A stretch of DNA of 64,000 nt, from assembly GCF_004363245.1 (NCBI RefSeq), contig NZ_SNYV01000011.1, positions 372,001 to 436,000 on the forward strand. The letters run 5' to 3'. The position numbers and the translations under genes were made by a program. Source of the DNA: Sphingobacterium yanglingense. GTDB lineage: Bacteria; Bacteroidota; Bacteroidia; Sphingobacteriales; Sphingobacteriaceae. The notes under the pieces were generated by a model. The model was given only the letters and a program-made list of their open reading frames with translations, did no database searches and was not told where the DNA came from. This document shows positions 36,299 through 45,917 of this stretch, in pieces (the first letter of the stretch is position 1; every line of letters starts with the position of its first letter).

Positions 36299-37384
36299 AT
36301 GGAGGATAAGGAAATTGAAAAACTTTGGAAAAAGTACATCGACGGAACCTGTACAGAACAAGAGAAGAAGACCATCCAACAGTGGTATAATAAAGCTGTA
36401 CAAGATAACACGATGCTCCAGTTTACAGATGATATCTATGCGGTAGGTGATCAGATGTGGACGGGAATTTCTCAAGAACTAGCAACTAAAAAATCAGGAC
36501 CCAAAATTTGGCGTTGGGCAGGTAGCGTAGCTGCCGCCGCAATAGGGATATTGTCACTGTTGTATATCACCAATATGGAACGCCCAGAGCCTATCACTGT
36601 AGCGAATACGCAGCATATCTTGCCCAATGAAGAGGGCGCTATATTGACCTTGGCCGACGGACGGGAGTTTACGCTGGATGAACAAAATGGACTCACGCAG
36701 TATATCGATACTGGAAAGGTCCTTGCTGAAGAACGATTTACAGTAACGACACCAAAAGGTAAGAGTATTAGGCTTTTATTGCCTGATGGGTCTTCGACGG
36801 TACTAAATCCAAGTTCAGTTTTAAGTTATGCTTACAATGCAGTAGCTAATGTGCGTGAACTAACGATAAGTGGTGAGGCCTACTTTGATGTCGCTAAGCG
36901 ACGGGACCAAAAGAGTGGTAATCCTATTGCTTTTTCGGTGCGCTCCAAAGGACAGTTGGTTCGAGTATTAGGTACGCGCTTTAGTGTAGCAAGTTACGAT
37001 GACGAATTGGTTGCATTGACTACGCTAGAAGAAGGTAGTGTCGCGATAGAGGATAGCAAACTCGGCGGAAGCAAGGTGTTGAAGCCTGGACAACAAGCCG
37101 TGCTTTCGGCCCAAGGAATACAGGTGAAAGAAGTAGACCTCGATATTGCACTGGCATGGAAGGACAACGATTTTGCATTCAGTAACCAAAGTCTAGAGAG
37201 TCTCCTGAAGCAATTGGAACGATGGTATGACGTATCCTTTATCTGGAAGGATAAAAAATATAAAAATGAATCTTTCGATGGGATGATACCTCGGGATAGG
37301 TCACTTTATGAAGTACTGAACGCATTGGAACGTACTGGTAAAGTGAAGTTTGAAATACAGGGGAGAAACATCCTCGTAAAATAA
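36299..37384 (+). CDS. FecR-family anti-sigma regulator
   Basis: A 361-residue FecR protein. The cytoplasmic part spans residues 1-65 (with CTEQEKKTIQQWY); one membrane helix lies at about 71-88; the periplasmic FecR domain is at about 145-245 (LLPDGSSTVLNPSSVLSY, VRVLGTRFSV), followed by a DUF4974-type domain (about 285-360) with LERWYDVSFIWKDK. It should anchor and gate the sigma factor encoded just before it, and contact the STN domain of the SusC encoded 50 bp after it. Confidence 0.95.
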   Translation: MEDKEIEKLWKKYIDGTCTEQEKKTIQQWYNKAVQDNTMLQFTDDIYAVGDQMWTGISQELATKKSGPKIWRWAGSVAAAAIGILSLLYITNMERPEPITVANTQHILPNEEGAILTLADGREFTLDEQNGLTQYIDTGKVLAEERFTVTTPKGKSIRLLLPDGSSTVLNPSSVLSYAYNAVANVRELTISGEAYFDVAKRRDQKSGNPIAFSVRSKGQLVRVLGTRFSVASYDDELVALTTLEEGSVAIEDSKLGGSKVLKPGQQAVLSAQGIQVKEVDLDIALAWKDNDFAFSNQSLESLLKQLERWYDVSFIWKDKKYKNESFDGMIPRDRSLYEVLNALERTGKVKFEIQGRNILVK

Positions 37385-37434
37385 TGAACAATCAATTTTT
37401 TAATTAATCAATCTAATATTTAGTAGTTAACCTA

Positions 37435-40400
37435 ATGGTAAGTAGAAGTAAAATTGCCGCTTTTTTACTGCTGTATGCTCCATTGACTTTTCAAATGGAT
37501 GCGATGGCACAGAAAATACGGTTTACGGCGTTACAGACTAAGCCGTCAGAAATCTTTAAGGAGATCAAAAAACAGTCTGGTTACGGATTTGTGTACTCGA
37601 ATGAGGATATCAAGCGTTTGAAGGTGGTCAATCTGCCAGCAGGAGAGTATGATATGCATGCTCTATTGGATCAAATGATGCATAATCAGCCTTTAAAGTA
37701 TAGTATATCGGATAAGCTTATTACGATAGAGCATAAAGCAACTACAGTGGCTAAATGGAAAGCTGCCGCTAATGCGATACAAGAAGGCATCGAGGTGAAA
37801 GGCCGTATACTGGATGATAAAGGAGGTTTTGTAAAAGGTGCAACTGTTCAGGTAAAAGGAAGTTCGGGGGGCGCATTAAGTGATGAGAATGGTTATTTTA
37901 CGTTGACCAATGTATCGAGCGAGAGTATTATCCGTATCACGTACTTGGGGCATCAACCTGTAGAGGCGGTGGCTCGACCACAGATGGGTACCATTACGCT
38001 GTTCCCCTCAGATCAAGCTATTGAAGAGGTAAACGTGATGAATACCGGTTATTATCAAGCACCTAGAGAGCGTGCTACAGGTTCATTTGTGCATATCGAT
38101 AATAAGACGATCGAAAGAGGAACTAGCCCTGATATCTTACAGCGTCTAGAGGGAATGGTGAGTGGCATGCAATTTACAAAAGCGGGTAGTTCTAATATTG
38201 AGGATGTTCGGGTAAGAGGTTTGTCAACTTTGGAGGGAAATCAACGTCCATTGATTGTTGTGGATAATTTCCCTTACGAAGGCAATATGTACAACACAAA
38301 TGATAGTTATGGCGTAGATCTTAGTTTTATCAACCCAAGCGATGTGGAGAGCATTACGGTATTGAAAGACGCAGCGGCTGCATCCATCTGGGGGGCGAGG
38401 GCAGCAAATGGCGTTATCGTAATTACCACAAAAAAAGGAAAACTAGGGCAGGCGAACCGCGTGAATTTTTCCTATAGAAGTACATTCGACGAAAAGCCGG
38501 ATTTGTTGGAAAACCGTAGGAGGTTACCATCTTCGGTGATTATGGATGTGGAGAAGGTGCAATTTGGCCGCGGCAAATATAGCTCTACATTGGTACAGAA
38601 TGCTATCCCTGAATATGCAGAATGGCTATTCAAGCACAAAAATGGAACTATTACAGATGCTGAGCTAGCGCAGATTGAAGAGCGCTTCAGAAATACAGAG
38701 GTGAGGGACGATGTATCAAAGTACTTGATGCAAACAGGAATAACCCAACAGTACAATCTGGATTTTTCAGGAGGAGCGTCCAGTTATGCATATTACCTCG
38801 CTGCAGGATATAATAAAGCTAGGACGAATTGGATCGGTGAGGAGAGTCAAAGGTTGAATGTGTCTACTCAACATACCTTCCAACCCGTCAAAGATCTAAT
38901 GATTTCGGCGCGTATTGATTACACCCAGACGAAATCGCAAAACAATGCATTGAAGATGGACATGCTTGGGGGAGGAACTGTAGGGCTATCTCCTTATGCG
39001 CGTTTGGCGGATGAGTATGGAAATCCATTGTCTATCATTAAGGATTACAGACAGAGTTATAAGGACGATCCTATAAATACCGGTCTCTTGGATTGGAACT
39101 ACTATCCTTTATTGGAAAGAGGATTGATCGATAATAGAGGACGAGGAAAAGAGATCCGTTTCAATGTGGAAGCAAACTATACCTTTCTAAAGCATTTCAA
39201 AGCTTCCGTATCGTACAACCATGGAACAGGTGACAACGATAGTGAAAGGTATTACGATAAAGAATCTTACTATGTACGTAACCTGGTGAATCGCTTTACA
39301 GATGATAAGATGAATCGTGTTATTCCTTATGGAGATATTCGGTTGTTAGGGACGCCTTTCGTGTCGAAATTTAACAATGCGCGCGGTACCCTATATTACA
39401 ATCAGAATTTTAATAGTAACCATAAGATCAATGCATTGGCAGGTGTAGAGGTAAACTCGTCGACGAGGTATTCTACTGCGGGTCATTTATTCTATAATTA
39501 TAACAAGGATATCGGGCAGGGAGAATCTCATTTCGACTTCAAAAAAAGCTATAATACAAGGCCCGATGGATCGACATTAATTCCTAGTATATACCCGATT
39601 AATCTTAGCCACTTCACAGATAGATTTTTGTCTTACTTCGCAAATGCGAGCTATGAGTATTCTAATCGCTATGTATTGAGCTCGTCTTTGAGATGGGATG
39701 CATCGAATTTATATGGCGTGAAGACGAATCAAAAAGGTATTCCATTGTGGTCTGTCGGTGGGGCATGGCATATACACAACGAAACAATTTTTAATGTGGA
39801 TTGGATATCGCAGTTGACGGCACGATTGACCTATGGAAAAGCGGGAAATACGTTTAAAGATGTGTCGCATTTCCCTTTGTTGCAGTTCAATATCAAGCAG
39901 CCTAACTTTGAGAACCAAGCGACTGTACGTAGTGCAGGAAATCCGACGTTACGTTGGGAGACGGTATCAACTACTAATGCAGCTGTTGATTTTGCAATGC
40001 TTTCTAATAGATTGAACGGATCGTTCGAGTTTTATGTGAAGAGTGCAAAGGACCTTATTGGTAAAGACTTTATGGCACCGAGTACAGGTATAATTACTGG
40101 AGGTACGGCTCTAGCAAGTAGCTTGGTCAATTACGCAGCGATGCGTACAAGAGGAATAGATTTAACCCTAAACTCTAAAAATTTGGTCGGCGACTTTACT
40201 TGGAATAGTACTGTTTTATTCAGTATCACAAAGAATAAAATAACGAATGTCTATACGAATCCAACAGCTAGAATCTACGACTACTACAATACGCCTCCTG
40301 CACCCGTAGAAGGTGTCAGTAGGGATTTAATCTACTCTATTCCGTGGAATGGTTTGGATGGAGATACCGGAATGCCAATCATGTACATCAATGGAGAACG

Positions 40401-40950
40401 TAGCACGAATAATCTGGCTTTTCATAATTCGTTACGCTTAGAATCGCTGAATAAAGCTGGTGTGGCAGTAGACCCTTATTTTGGTTCGGTACGTAATGAC
40501 TTCTCATACAAAAACTTTGATCTTAGCTTTTTAATTACTTGGAAATCAGGCTCAGTATTCCGTCGTAGCTCGATGTACTCCGGAGCAGAATACAACGGCA
40601 TATACCATATGGACTATTTCAAAAGATGGCAAAAGCCGGGTGATGAAGAATTCACTAACGTACCAGCCTACGCAGAAGTGTATGATGCCAATGGTTCGAC
40701 CAATTACAGTTTTTCGGACGCTTTAATCACGAGAGGAGATCTAGTCCGTCTAAAGGATATAACATTTGGCTATACCCTGAGGAAGAGTAGGATACCTAAA
40801 CTCCCATTCCAATCCATGCGTATCACAGGGAATGTGGCGAACTTAGGTTTGTTATGGAAAGCTAATAAAGAGGGCTTAGATCCGGACTATCATGCGGATG
40901 ACTTTGTCATTCCACGTAGTTATAATTTGGGTTTGCAGTTGAGTTTGTAA
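37435..40950 (+). CDS. SusC/RagA-family TonB-dependent transporter with STN domain
   Basis: An 1171-residue outer-membrane channel. Parts in order: signal peptide (about 1-25, ending DAMAQ), STN domain (about 27-102), carboxypeptidase-regulatory-like domain (about 118-195), then EEVNVMNTGYYQAPRERATG, a plug domain with IWGARAANGVIVITTKKG, and the barrel ending in NLGLQLSL. The MNTGYYQxxxxRATGSF opening is shared by SusC proteins that often accompany peptidases or thioredoxins rather than glycosidases, so a peptide or protein ligand is a reasonable guess. SusD follows after 9 bp. Confidence 0.96.
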   Translation: MVSRSKIAAFLLLYAPLTFQMDAMAQKIRFTALQTKPSEIFKEIKKQSGYGFVYSNEDIKRLKVVNLPAGEYDMHALLDQMMHNQPLKYSISDKLITIEHKATTVAKWKAAANAIQEGIEVKGRILDDKGGFVKGATVQVKGSSGGALSDENGYFTLTNVSSESIIRITYLGHQPVEAVARPQMGTITLFPSDQAIEEVNVMNTGYYQAPRERATGSFVHIDNKTIERGTSPDILQRLEGMVSGMQFTKAGSSNIEDVRVRGLSTLEGNQRPLIVVDNFPYEGNMYNTNDSYGVDLSFINPSDVESITVLKDAAAASIWGARAANGVIVITTKKGKLGQANRVNFSYRSTFDEKPDLLENRRRLPSSVIMDVEKVQFGRGKYSSTLVQNAIPEYAEWLFKHKNGTITDAELAQIEERFRNTEVRDDVSKYLMQTGITQQYNLDFSGGASSYAYYLAAGYNKARTNWIGEESQRLNVSTQHTFQPVKDLMISARIDYTQTKSQNNALKMDMLGGGTVGLSPYARLADEYGNPLSIIKDYRQSYKDDPINTGLLDWNYYPLLERGLIDNRGRGKEIRFNVEANYTFLKHFKASVSYNHGTGDNDSERYYDKESYYVRNLVNRFTDDKMNRVIPYGDIRLLGTPFVSKFNNARGTLYYNQNFNSNHKINALAGVEVNSSTRYSTAGHLFYNYNKDIGQGESHFDFKKSYNTRPDGSTLIPSIYPINLSHFTDRFLSYFANASYEYSNRYVLSSSLRWDASNLYGVKTNQKGIPLWSVGGAWHIHNETIFNVDWISQLTARLTYGKAGNTFKDVSHFPLLQFNIKQPNFENQATVRSAGNPTLRWETVSTTNAAVDFAMLSNRLNGSFEFYVKSAKDLIGKDFMAPSTGIITGGTALASSLVNYAAMRTRGIDLTLNSKNLVGDFTWNSTVLFSITKNKITNVYTNPTARIYDYYNTPPAPVEGVSRDLIYSIPWNGLDGDTGMPIMYINGERSTNNLAFHNSLRLESLNKAGVAVDPYFGSVRNDFSYKNFDLSFLITWKSGSVFRRSSMYSGAEYNGIYHMDYFKRWQKPGDEEFTNVPAYAEVYDANGSTNYSFSDALITRGDLVRLKDITFGYTLRKSRIPKLPFQSMRITGNVANLGLLWKANKEGLDPDYHADDFVIPRSYNLGLQLSL

Positions 40951-40959
40951 TGTAATAGG

Positions 40960-42348
40960 ATGAACAAAATGAATTTTTTGAAATTTACATATGTACTGCC
41001 TTTCTTGCTATTGACAGCAAGTTGTGGCAAAGATTTTTTAGACGTAAAGCGGGACAAATCCCAGGTTATTCCGGGAAGTATTGTAGACTACCAAGGGGTT
41101 TTGGATAATTTCGCTATCATCAATGAGCGTGCTACAGTTTCGTTGGGACTTGTCGGTGCTGCGGAATACCATCTACCAGATGGGGTATTGAAAACATGGC
41201 TTTCTAATATCCCGTATGAAGTAAATGGCTACCTATGGGAGAAGGAAATTTTCTCCGGTTATGAGTCTACGGATTGGAATAATGCCTACCAACGGATCTT
41301 GTATGCAAATCTGGCTTTAGAGGTAATGGATTTAAAACCTAGTGCTAGTGAACAGAATGACTGGAACAATGTCGCTGGAGGCGCTTCTTTTATACGTGGT
41401 TATACCTACTACCAATTAGCGCAGTTGTTTTGTAAACCCTACGACGCACAGACAGCAGCAGCAGATTTAGGCGTTCCTATTAAACAGGAAAGGGATGTTG
41501 AAGAAAAGGTAACCCGTAATACAGTAGAAGAGGTCTATCAGTTTATAGTTGCGGATCTAAAACGTGCTGTTGAGCTTTTACCTGAGAAAGCAAAAAGTAG
41601 ATTCAGACCAAACAAGGCTACCGCAGCGACGTTTTTAGTCCGTACATTGATGCAGATGGGAAGATATGATCAAGCTTTAGCATATGCAACATTAGCGTTT
41701 GAAAAAGAGAATGCGCTCATCGATTATAATACACTCGATTTAGGTAAACTTAATCCATTTGGAGCTGATTATGGCGTGACCAATCCAGAGTTGTTATATT
41801 ATGCTCATATCAATAAACCTGGCTCTTCATATACGGGATATAATGCTGACGCTAGTTTATTGGCTTTGTATGAGCCTAATGATTTGCGAAAAAAAGCATT
41901 CTTTCAACCTATAGCTACAGACGGCCGAATGGAGTTTAAAGGTTCTTTTTCTGGCGCTTACAATATATTTGTTGGAGTGTCTGCTGGTGAAGTCTATCTC
42001 AACTATGCCGAATGTCTAATCCGTAACAACAGAGCTGCGGACGCGCTACCTGTTTTGAATAAACTGCGCAAAAATAGATTTGCCACATTTAACTATAATC
42101 CAATCCAAGCGTCAGATTACAGCGATCTGATGGAATACGTATGGAAAGAGCGAAGACGGGAATTGTATTTCAGAGGACTGACTTGGGAGGATTATAGGAG
42201 ACAGAATAAGGAGGGTAAATACACTGTGACGTTGAAACGCAACAACAATGACAAAGTGTATACATTGGAGCCAAACGATAAAAGGTGGACGTTGCCACTT
42301 CCGGACAACGAGATTCAAATAAGAGGGTTCATACAGAACGAAAGATAA
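40960..42348 (+). CDS. SusD/RagB-family outer-membrane lipoprotein
   Basis: A 462-residue SusD-like lipoprotein. The signal peptide ends with lipobox LLTASC (Cys22) followed by GKDFLDVKRD, the standard SusD opening. Helical segments typical of the family are seen (WNNAYQRILYANLALEVMD, RGYTYYQLAQLFCKPYD, and the C-terminal WKERRRELYFRGLTWEDYRR). It pairs with the SusC encoded directly upstream. Its stop codon touches the ATG of the ABC ATPase gene with no base between, which suggests coupled translation across the two systems. Confidence 0.95.
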   Translation: MNKMNFLKFTYVLPFLLLTASCGKDFLDVKRDKSQVIPGSIVDYQGVLDNFAIINERATVSLGLVGAAEYHLPDGVLKTWLSNIPYEVNGYLWEKEIFSGYESTDWNNAYQRILYANLALEVMDLKPSASEQNDWNNVAGGASFIRGYTYYQLAQLFCKPYDAQTAAADLGVPIKQERDVEEKVTRNTVEEVYQFIVADLKRAVELLPEKAKSRFRPNKATAATFLVRTLMQMGRYDQALAYATLAFEKENALIDYNTLDLGKLNPFGADYGVTNPELLYYAHINKPGSSYTGYNADASLLALYEPNDLRKKAFFQPIATDGRMEFKGSFSGAYNIFVGVSAGEVYLNYAECLIRNNRAADALPVLNKLRKNRFATFNYNPIQASDYSDLMEYVWKERRRELYFRGLTWEDYRRQNKEGKYTVTLKRNNNDKVYTLEPNDKRWTLPLPDNEIQIRGFIQNER

Positions 42349-43269
42349 ATGTCAGAAAATATAGTAACAATAAAAGGATTGTCCCACCGATATAGCAGTC
42401 AGTGGGCAATCAAAGATATCAACTTCGAAATCAACACGAAGGGTATACTGGGACTTCTAGGGTCCAATGGTGCAGGTAAGTCGACCACCATGAATATTTT
42501 ATGTGGTGTATTGAACCAGACCGAAGGATCAGTATTGATCAACGGCTTAGACACGCGCGAGAATGCACGGGAAGCAAAGAAGAAAATTGGTTTTCTCCCA
42601 CAGAACCCGCCTTTACATTTGGAACTTACCGTCGACGAATATTTGACGCACTGTGCCTACTTAAGAAGAATTGCTCCTAAGGAAATCAAAGCTGCCGTAG
42701 AAGCCGCAAAGGAGCGTTGTGGTATAGCTCACTTTAGTAATAGATTGCTACGCAACCTTTCTGGAGGCTATAGGCAACGCGTAGGTATTGCGCAGGCCAT
42801 TATCCATAAACCTCAGCTAGTGGTACTAGATGAGCCGACCAATGGCTTAGATCCGAATCAGATTATCGAGGTGCGTAAACTGATAAAAGAAATCGCAGAA
42901 GAACGCGCTGTGATTTTTTCCTCACATATATTAAGTGAGGTGCAGGTGCTCTGTAAGGATATTATTATGATTGAGGGCGGAAGAATCGTATTTGCGGATA
43001 CGATGGATGCTTTCAATAATTACATTGAGTCGAACGAAGTCAGAGTGTGGATGAAAAATCCGCCAACACAAGAAGAGTTTCTCCAGATCGAAGGGGTAGA
43101 GTCTATCGTTCGATACGATGATCATGAGATTGTTTTCAAGGTAGACAAATCCAAAGAGGTCAATGAAGCTATTATTCATCTGAGTGTTTCCCAAAAATGG
43201 GGCTTGAAGGAGATTTCCCAAGAGAAGAGTTCACTGGACGATGTGTTCAAACAATTATCATCACACTAA
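42349..43269 (+). CDS. ABC transporter ATP-binding protein, GldA-like
   Basis: A 306-residue ATPase. Walker A is GSNGAGKST, the signature LSGGYRQRVG, Walker B LVVLDEPTNGLD and the switch His in IFSSHILSEV. The C-terminal 80 residues form the extra domain seen in GldA/NatA-type ATPases. It powers the permease encoded 22 bp downstream. Its start codon directly follows the susD stop, so it is part of the sigma-FecR-SusCD transcript. This is an export-type or lipid/protein-handling ABC class rather than a nutrient importer with a binding protein. Confidence 0.95.
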   Translation: MSENIVTIKGLSHRYSSQWAIKDINFEINTKGILGLLGSNGAGKSTTMNILCGVLNQTEGSVLINGLDTRENAREAKKKIGFLPQNPPLHLELTVDEYLTHCAYLRRIAPKEIKAAVEAAKERCGIAHFSNRLLRNLSGGYRQRVGIAQAIIHKPQLVVLDEPTNGLDPNQIIEVRKLIKEIAEERAVIFSSHILSEVQVLCKDIIMIEGGRIVFADTMDAFNNYIESNEVRVWMKNPPTQEEFLQIEGVESIVRYDDHEIVFKVDKSKEVNEAIIHLSVSQKWGLKEISQEKSSLDDVFKQLSSH

Positions 43270-43291
43270 AAACTGTTCAAGCTATTTAATT

Positions 43292-45601
43292 ATGCGCGTT
43301 ATACTTAGAATTGCAAGGTTAGAGCTTGCATCATTATTTTTTTCCCCTATTGCTTGGCTGGTATTTTTAGTGTTCGCAGTACAGTTCGGAATTTCGTTTG
43401 TTACCAAACTCGAGCTATACGCTTCATACAAAGCATTAGGCTATAATACGGTCAATCTGACGGACTATATCTTTACCCATGGGCAGACCCCCGGTTTGTT
43501 CTTGACTGTACAGTCCCAGTTGTATCTCTTTGTTCCCTTGTTGACCATGGGGCTTATCAGCCGGGAGCTGCACAGCGGCTCGATTAAGCTGTTACAGTCC
43601 TCACCAATCAGTACATTGGAGATCATACTAGGCAAATATCTAGGGATAATGGTCTATGGGTTATTATTGTTCTCATTGCTGTTCGTATTCATAATTTGTG
43701 GAGGTGCAGTGATTCCAAACTTCGAATGGACCTGGATGTTTACCGCTTTAGTAGGTTTATTTCTGCTTTTTGGCGCATATGCTGCCATCGGTTTGTTCTT
43801 GTCCAGCCTTACCTCATATCAGGTTGTTGCTGCGATCAGTACCTTAGTATTGCTTACTTTTCTACATTATATAGGTGGTTTATGGCAGGATGTAGATTTT
43901 GTACGCCACATAGCCTACTTCTTTTCGGTGAGCGGAAAAGCAGATAGTATGATTGGCGGATTGGTGCGTTCCAAAGACATTATCTATTTTCTAGTTGTCA
44001 TATCTTTGTTTTTAGGACTCACTATTCTCAAAATGGAGATGGCGCGTTCGTCTAAAAATATTGGACAGAAGATTGCCATCTATACTGGATTTGTCGTAGC
44101 GCTAGTGTGTATCGGTTACGTCGCTTCTCTTCCTCGAATGACATTCTATAATGACGTCACTTCGCAAGGCACCCGCACACTCAGCAAGACAGGGATAGCG
44201 ATTGTAAAGAAGATGGAACAGCCGTTGAAGATAACAACCTACGTCAACCTTCTGGACCCGGACTATAACATCGGAGCCAAGAAACAACGGAATGCGGATA
44301 TGTCCCGCTTTGAGCAATACCAACGTTTCCTACCGGATATGGAAATGGAGTATGTGTATTATTACGATACCTGCGAAAACAAATCCTTATTTGAAAATAA
44401 AATCAACAAGGGCCTTTCGCTAGAGCAGGTCGCTAATAATGTCGTAGAGACCTACAAACTCAATATCAATGACTTTCTAACACCTGCTGAGATACGTAAG
44501 AAAATAGACCTATCTGCAGAAGGCAACCGCATGGTGCGCGTTTTGGAAAGTGGAGATAAGAAAACCTACCTACGCTTGTACAACGATTTCTTCAAACATC
44601 CGGGAGAACCTAATATTGTTGCTGCGTTGAAGCGTCTCCAAATAGGAGGGGCAAAGATTGCTTTTGTAGGCGGGTATGATATGCGTGCTATTGATAATAA
44701 TACGGAGCGTGGATACCGTCAAGCAACAAATGATATTACACAACGAAATTCCTTGGTAAACAATGGATTTGATTCGTTTACTTTGGCTTTGGACAACGAC
44801 GAAATTCCAGCAGATATCAGTACTTTGGTCATCGCAGATCCAAGACAACACCTGAGCGCGGTAGCCATCGGTAAGATTAAGAGTTACCTTGACAAAGGGG
44901 GGAACATGTTGGTGTTTGCGGAGCCAGAGCAGAAAGCTTATCTAGAGCCTGTATTGAGTTATCTCGGTGTAGACTTTGAAGAAGGTGCTATGGTTCAGAA
45001 CAACGTCGAGATTGCAGCCAACGTTGTTTATGCCCGAGCTGCCAAGGAATCGTCTAAGATGGGAGAGATTATGGCTTCTGCAGTAAAAGATAGCGTTTTT
45101 AAAACGGTCTTTTTAAGCCCGGGAGTGTTCAAGACCGTTAGCAAAAGCGATTTTGACGTATTCCCTATACTTCAGGTAAAGGAGAAAAACGCTTGGCTTA
45201 AGCGCACAAAGCTAGATAGCGATTCACTACGTGTCAGCTACGCTACCGAAAATGGAGATAGGGCAATGGTTGCAGATGTTGCTATCGGCCTGACACGTAC
45301 AGTAGGAGATAGAGAGCAAAGGATTGCTTTAGTAAGCGACGCTGACTTTATCAGTAATATAGAACTTGGTACTTTTAGAAAGACCACGGGTAATAGTAAC
45401 ACCCAGTTTTATTCCGGATTGTACGAATGGTTTACCAGTTCGACCTATCCGATTATGATTGAGCCTATTCTTCCTGTCGACAATGAGATAACACTTACGA
45501 CCAAAGGAGCATCGGCTATGCGTGTGGTATTTGTCTACGTGTTCCCAATTCTATTATTATTACTTGGCGGGCTGGTATTGACCCTGAGAAAGAGAAAATA
45601 G
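43292..45601 (+). CDS. GldF-GldG-like fused ABC permease and auxiliary protein
   Basis: A 769-residue membrane protein that joins two proteins usually encoded separately. Residues 1-240 form an ABC-2 permease with about six helices (LELASLFFSPIAWLVFLVFA; SRELHSGSIKLLQSSPIS). After a seventh helix at about 260-280, residues 300-730 form a large extracytoplasmic GldG-like domain (TRTLSKTGIAIVKKMEQPLK; LVIADPRQHLSAVAIGKIKS), closed by a last helix and RKRK. The start at 43292 follows the ATPase by 22 bp; the frame is open upstream but overlaps the ATPase gene. In gliding bacteria GldAFG supports motility, but such fusions also occur outside motile species, so a motility role is not implied. Confidence 0.88.
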   Translation: MRVILRIARLELASLFFSPIAWLVFLVFAVQFGISFVTKLELYASYKALGYNTVNLTDYIFTHGQTPGLFLTVQSQLYLFVPLLTMGLISRELHSGSIKLLQSSPISTLEIILGKYLGIMVYGLLLFSLLFVFIICGGAVIPNFEWTWMFTALVGLFLLFGAYAAIGLFLSSLTSYQVVAAISTLVLLTFLHYIGGLWQDVDFVRHIAYFFSVSGKADSMIGGLVRSKDIIYFLVVISLFLGLTILKMEMARSSKNIGQKIAIYTGFVVALVCIGYVASLPRMTFYNDVTSQGTRTLSKTGIAIVKKMEQPLKITTYVNLLDPDYNIGAKKQRNADMSRFEQYQRFLPDMEMEYVYYYDTCENKSLFENKINKGLSLEQVANNVVETYKLNINDFLTPAEIRKKIDLSAEGNRMVRVLESGDKKTYLRLYNDFFKHPGEPNIVAALKRLQIGGAKIAFVGGYDMRAIDNNTERGYRQATNDITQRNSLVNNGFDSFTLALDNDEIPADISTLVIADPRQHLSAVAIGKIKSYLDKGGNMLVFAEPEQKAYLEPVLSYLGVDFEEGAMVQNNVEIAANVVYARAAKESSKMGEIMASAVKDSVFKTVFLSPGVFKTVSKSDFDVFPILQVKEKNAWLKRTKLDSDSLRVSYATENGDRAMVADVAIGLTRTVGDREQRIALVSDADFISNIELGTFRKTTGNSNTQFYSGLYEWFTSSTYPIMIEPILPVDNEITLTTKGASAMRVVFVYVFPILLLLLGGLVLTLRKRK

Positions 45602-45613
45602 AACTATTGAAAT

Positions 45614-45648
45614 AAAAAATCCCCGAGTAAATCGGGGATTCTTTTTTA
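45614..45648. terminator. Bidirectional terminator shared by the GldFG gene and a mini-gene
   Basis: AATCCCCGA and TCGGGGATT pair perfectly around GTAAA, with an A run on the left and a T run on the right. It can end the plus-strand SusCD-ABC transcript and the minus-strand transcript that starts near 45852. Confidence 0.9.
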
Positions 45649-45742
45649 AGGTTTGACACCTTGTTTTGCTATATAAACTTATTACTGAATGTGATTCGAA
45701 TGAAATATACCTAAACAATTAGTTTAAGTATTCGCAGTAATT

Positions 45743-45838
45743 CTAGTCTTCTAGAATTACGAAGTCATCGCCATCGTATAGCCATTCCTGCGTATCGATG
45801 GTGTGTTCTAAATTTGTGATTTCTAAATCTTTAATCAT
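45743..45838 (-). CDS. Candidate 31-residue acidic peptide
   Basis: A short frame with ATG at 45838 and TAG at 45743-45745. The peptide opens MIKDLEITNLEHTIDTQEW and ends in YDGDDFVILED, with 10 acidic residues against 1 Lys and no Cys. It lacks a signal peptide and a Gly-Gly leader. A TATATTTG box (45859-45866) ends 20 bp before the ATG, and the bidirectional terminator at 45614-45648 closes the unit, so promoter, frame and terminator form a complete small gene. The start is preceded by an A-rich stretch, normal for the phylum. It converges on the SusCD-ABC operon and follows the YchJ gene. No family is recognised; a precursor or regulatory peptide is possible but unproven. Confidence 0.5.
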   Translation of the reverse strand: MIKDLEITNLEHTIDTQEWLYDGDDFVILED

Positions 45839-45858
45839 AACATTTATTTTTATTGATA

Positions 45859-45866
45859 CAAATATA
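45859..45866 (-). promoter_or_regulatory. Promoter -7 box of the 31-residue peptide gene
   Basis: TATATTTG on the minus strand is a perfect TAnnTTTG match in the 79-bp gap after the YchJ gene. No TTG box is visible at the expected distance. Confidence 0.5.
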
Positions 45867-45917
45867 GCGACGAACTGTTAGTCTTTTATTAATCACATGT
45901 TAAGTTTATGTTAAGCA

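Noticed and set aside
42349..45601. The GldA/GldFG-like genes as gliding motility genes
   Set aside because: No other gliding gene is present and the setting is a SusCD operon; the similarity shows transporter class only.
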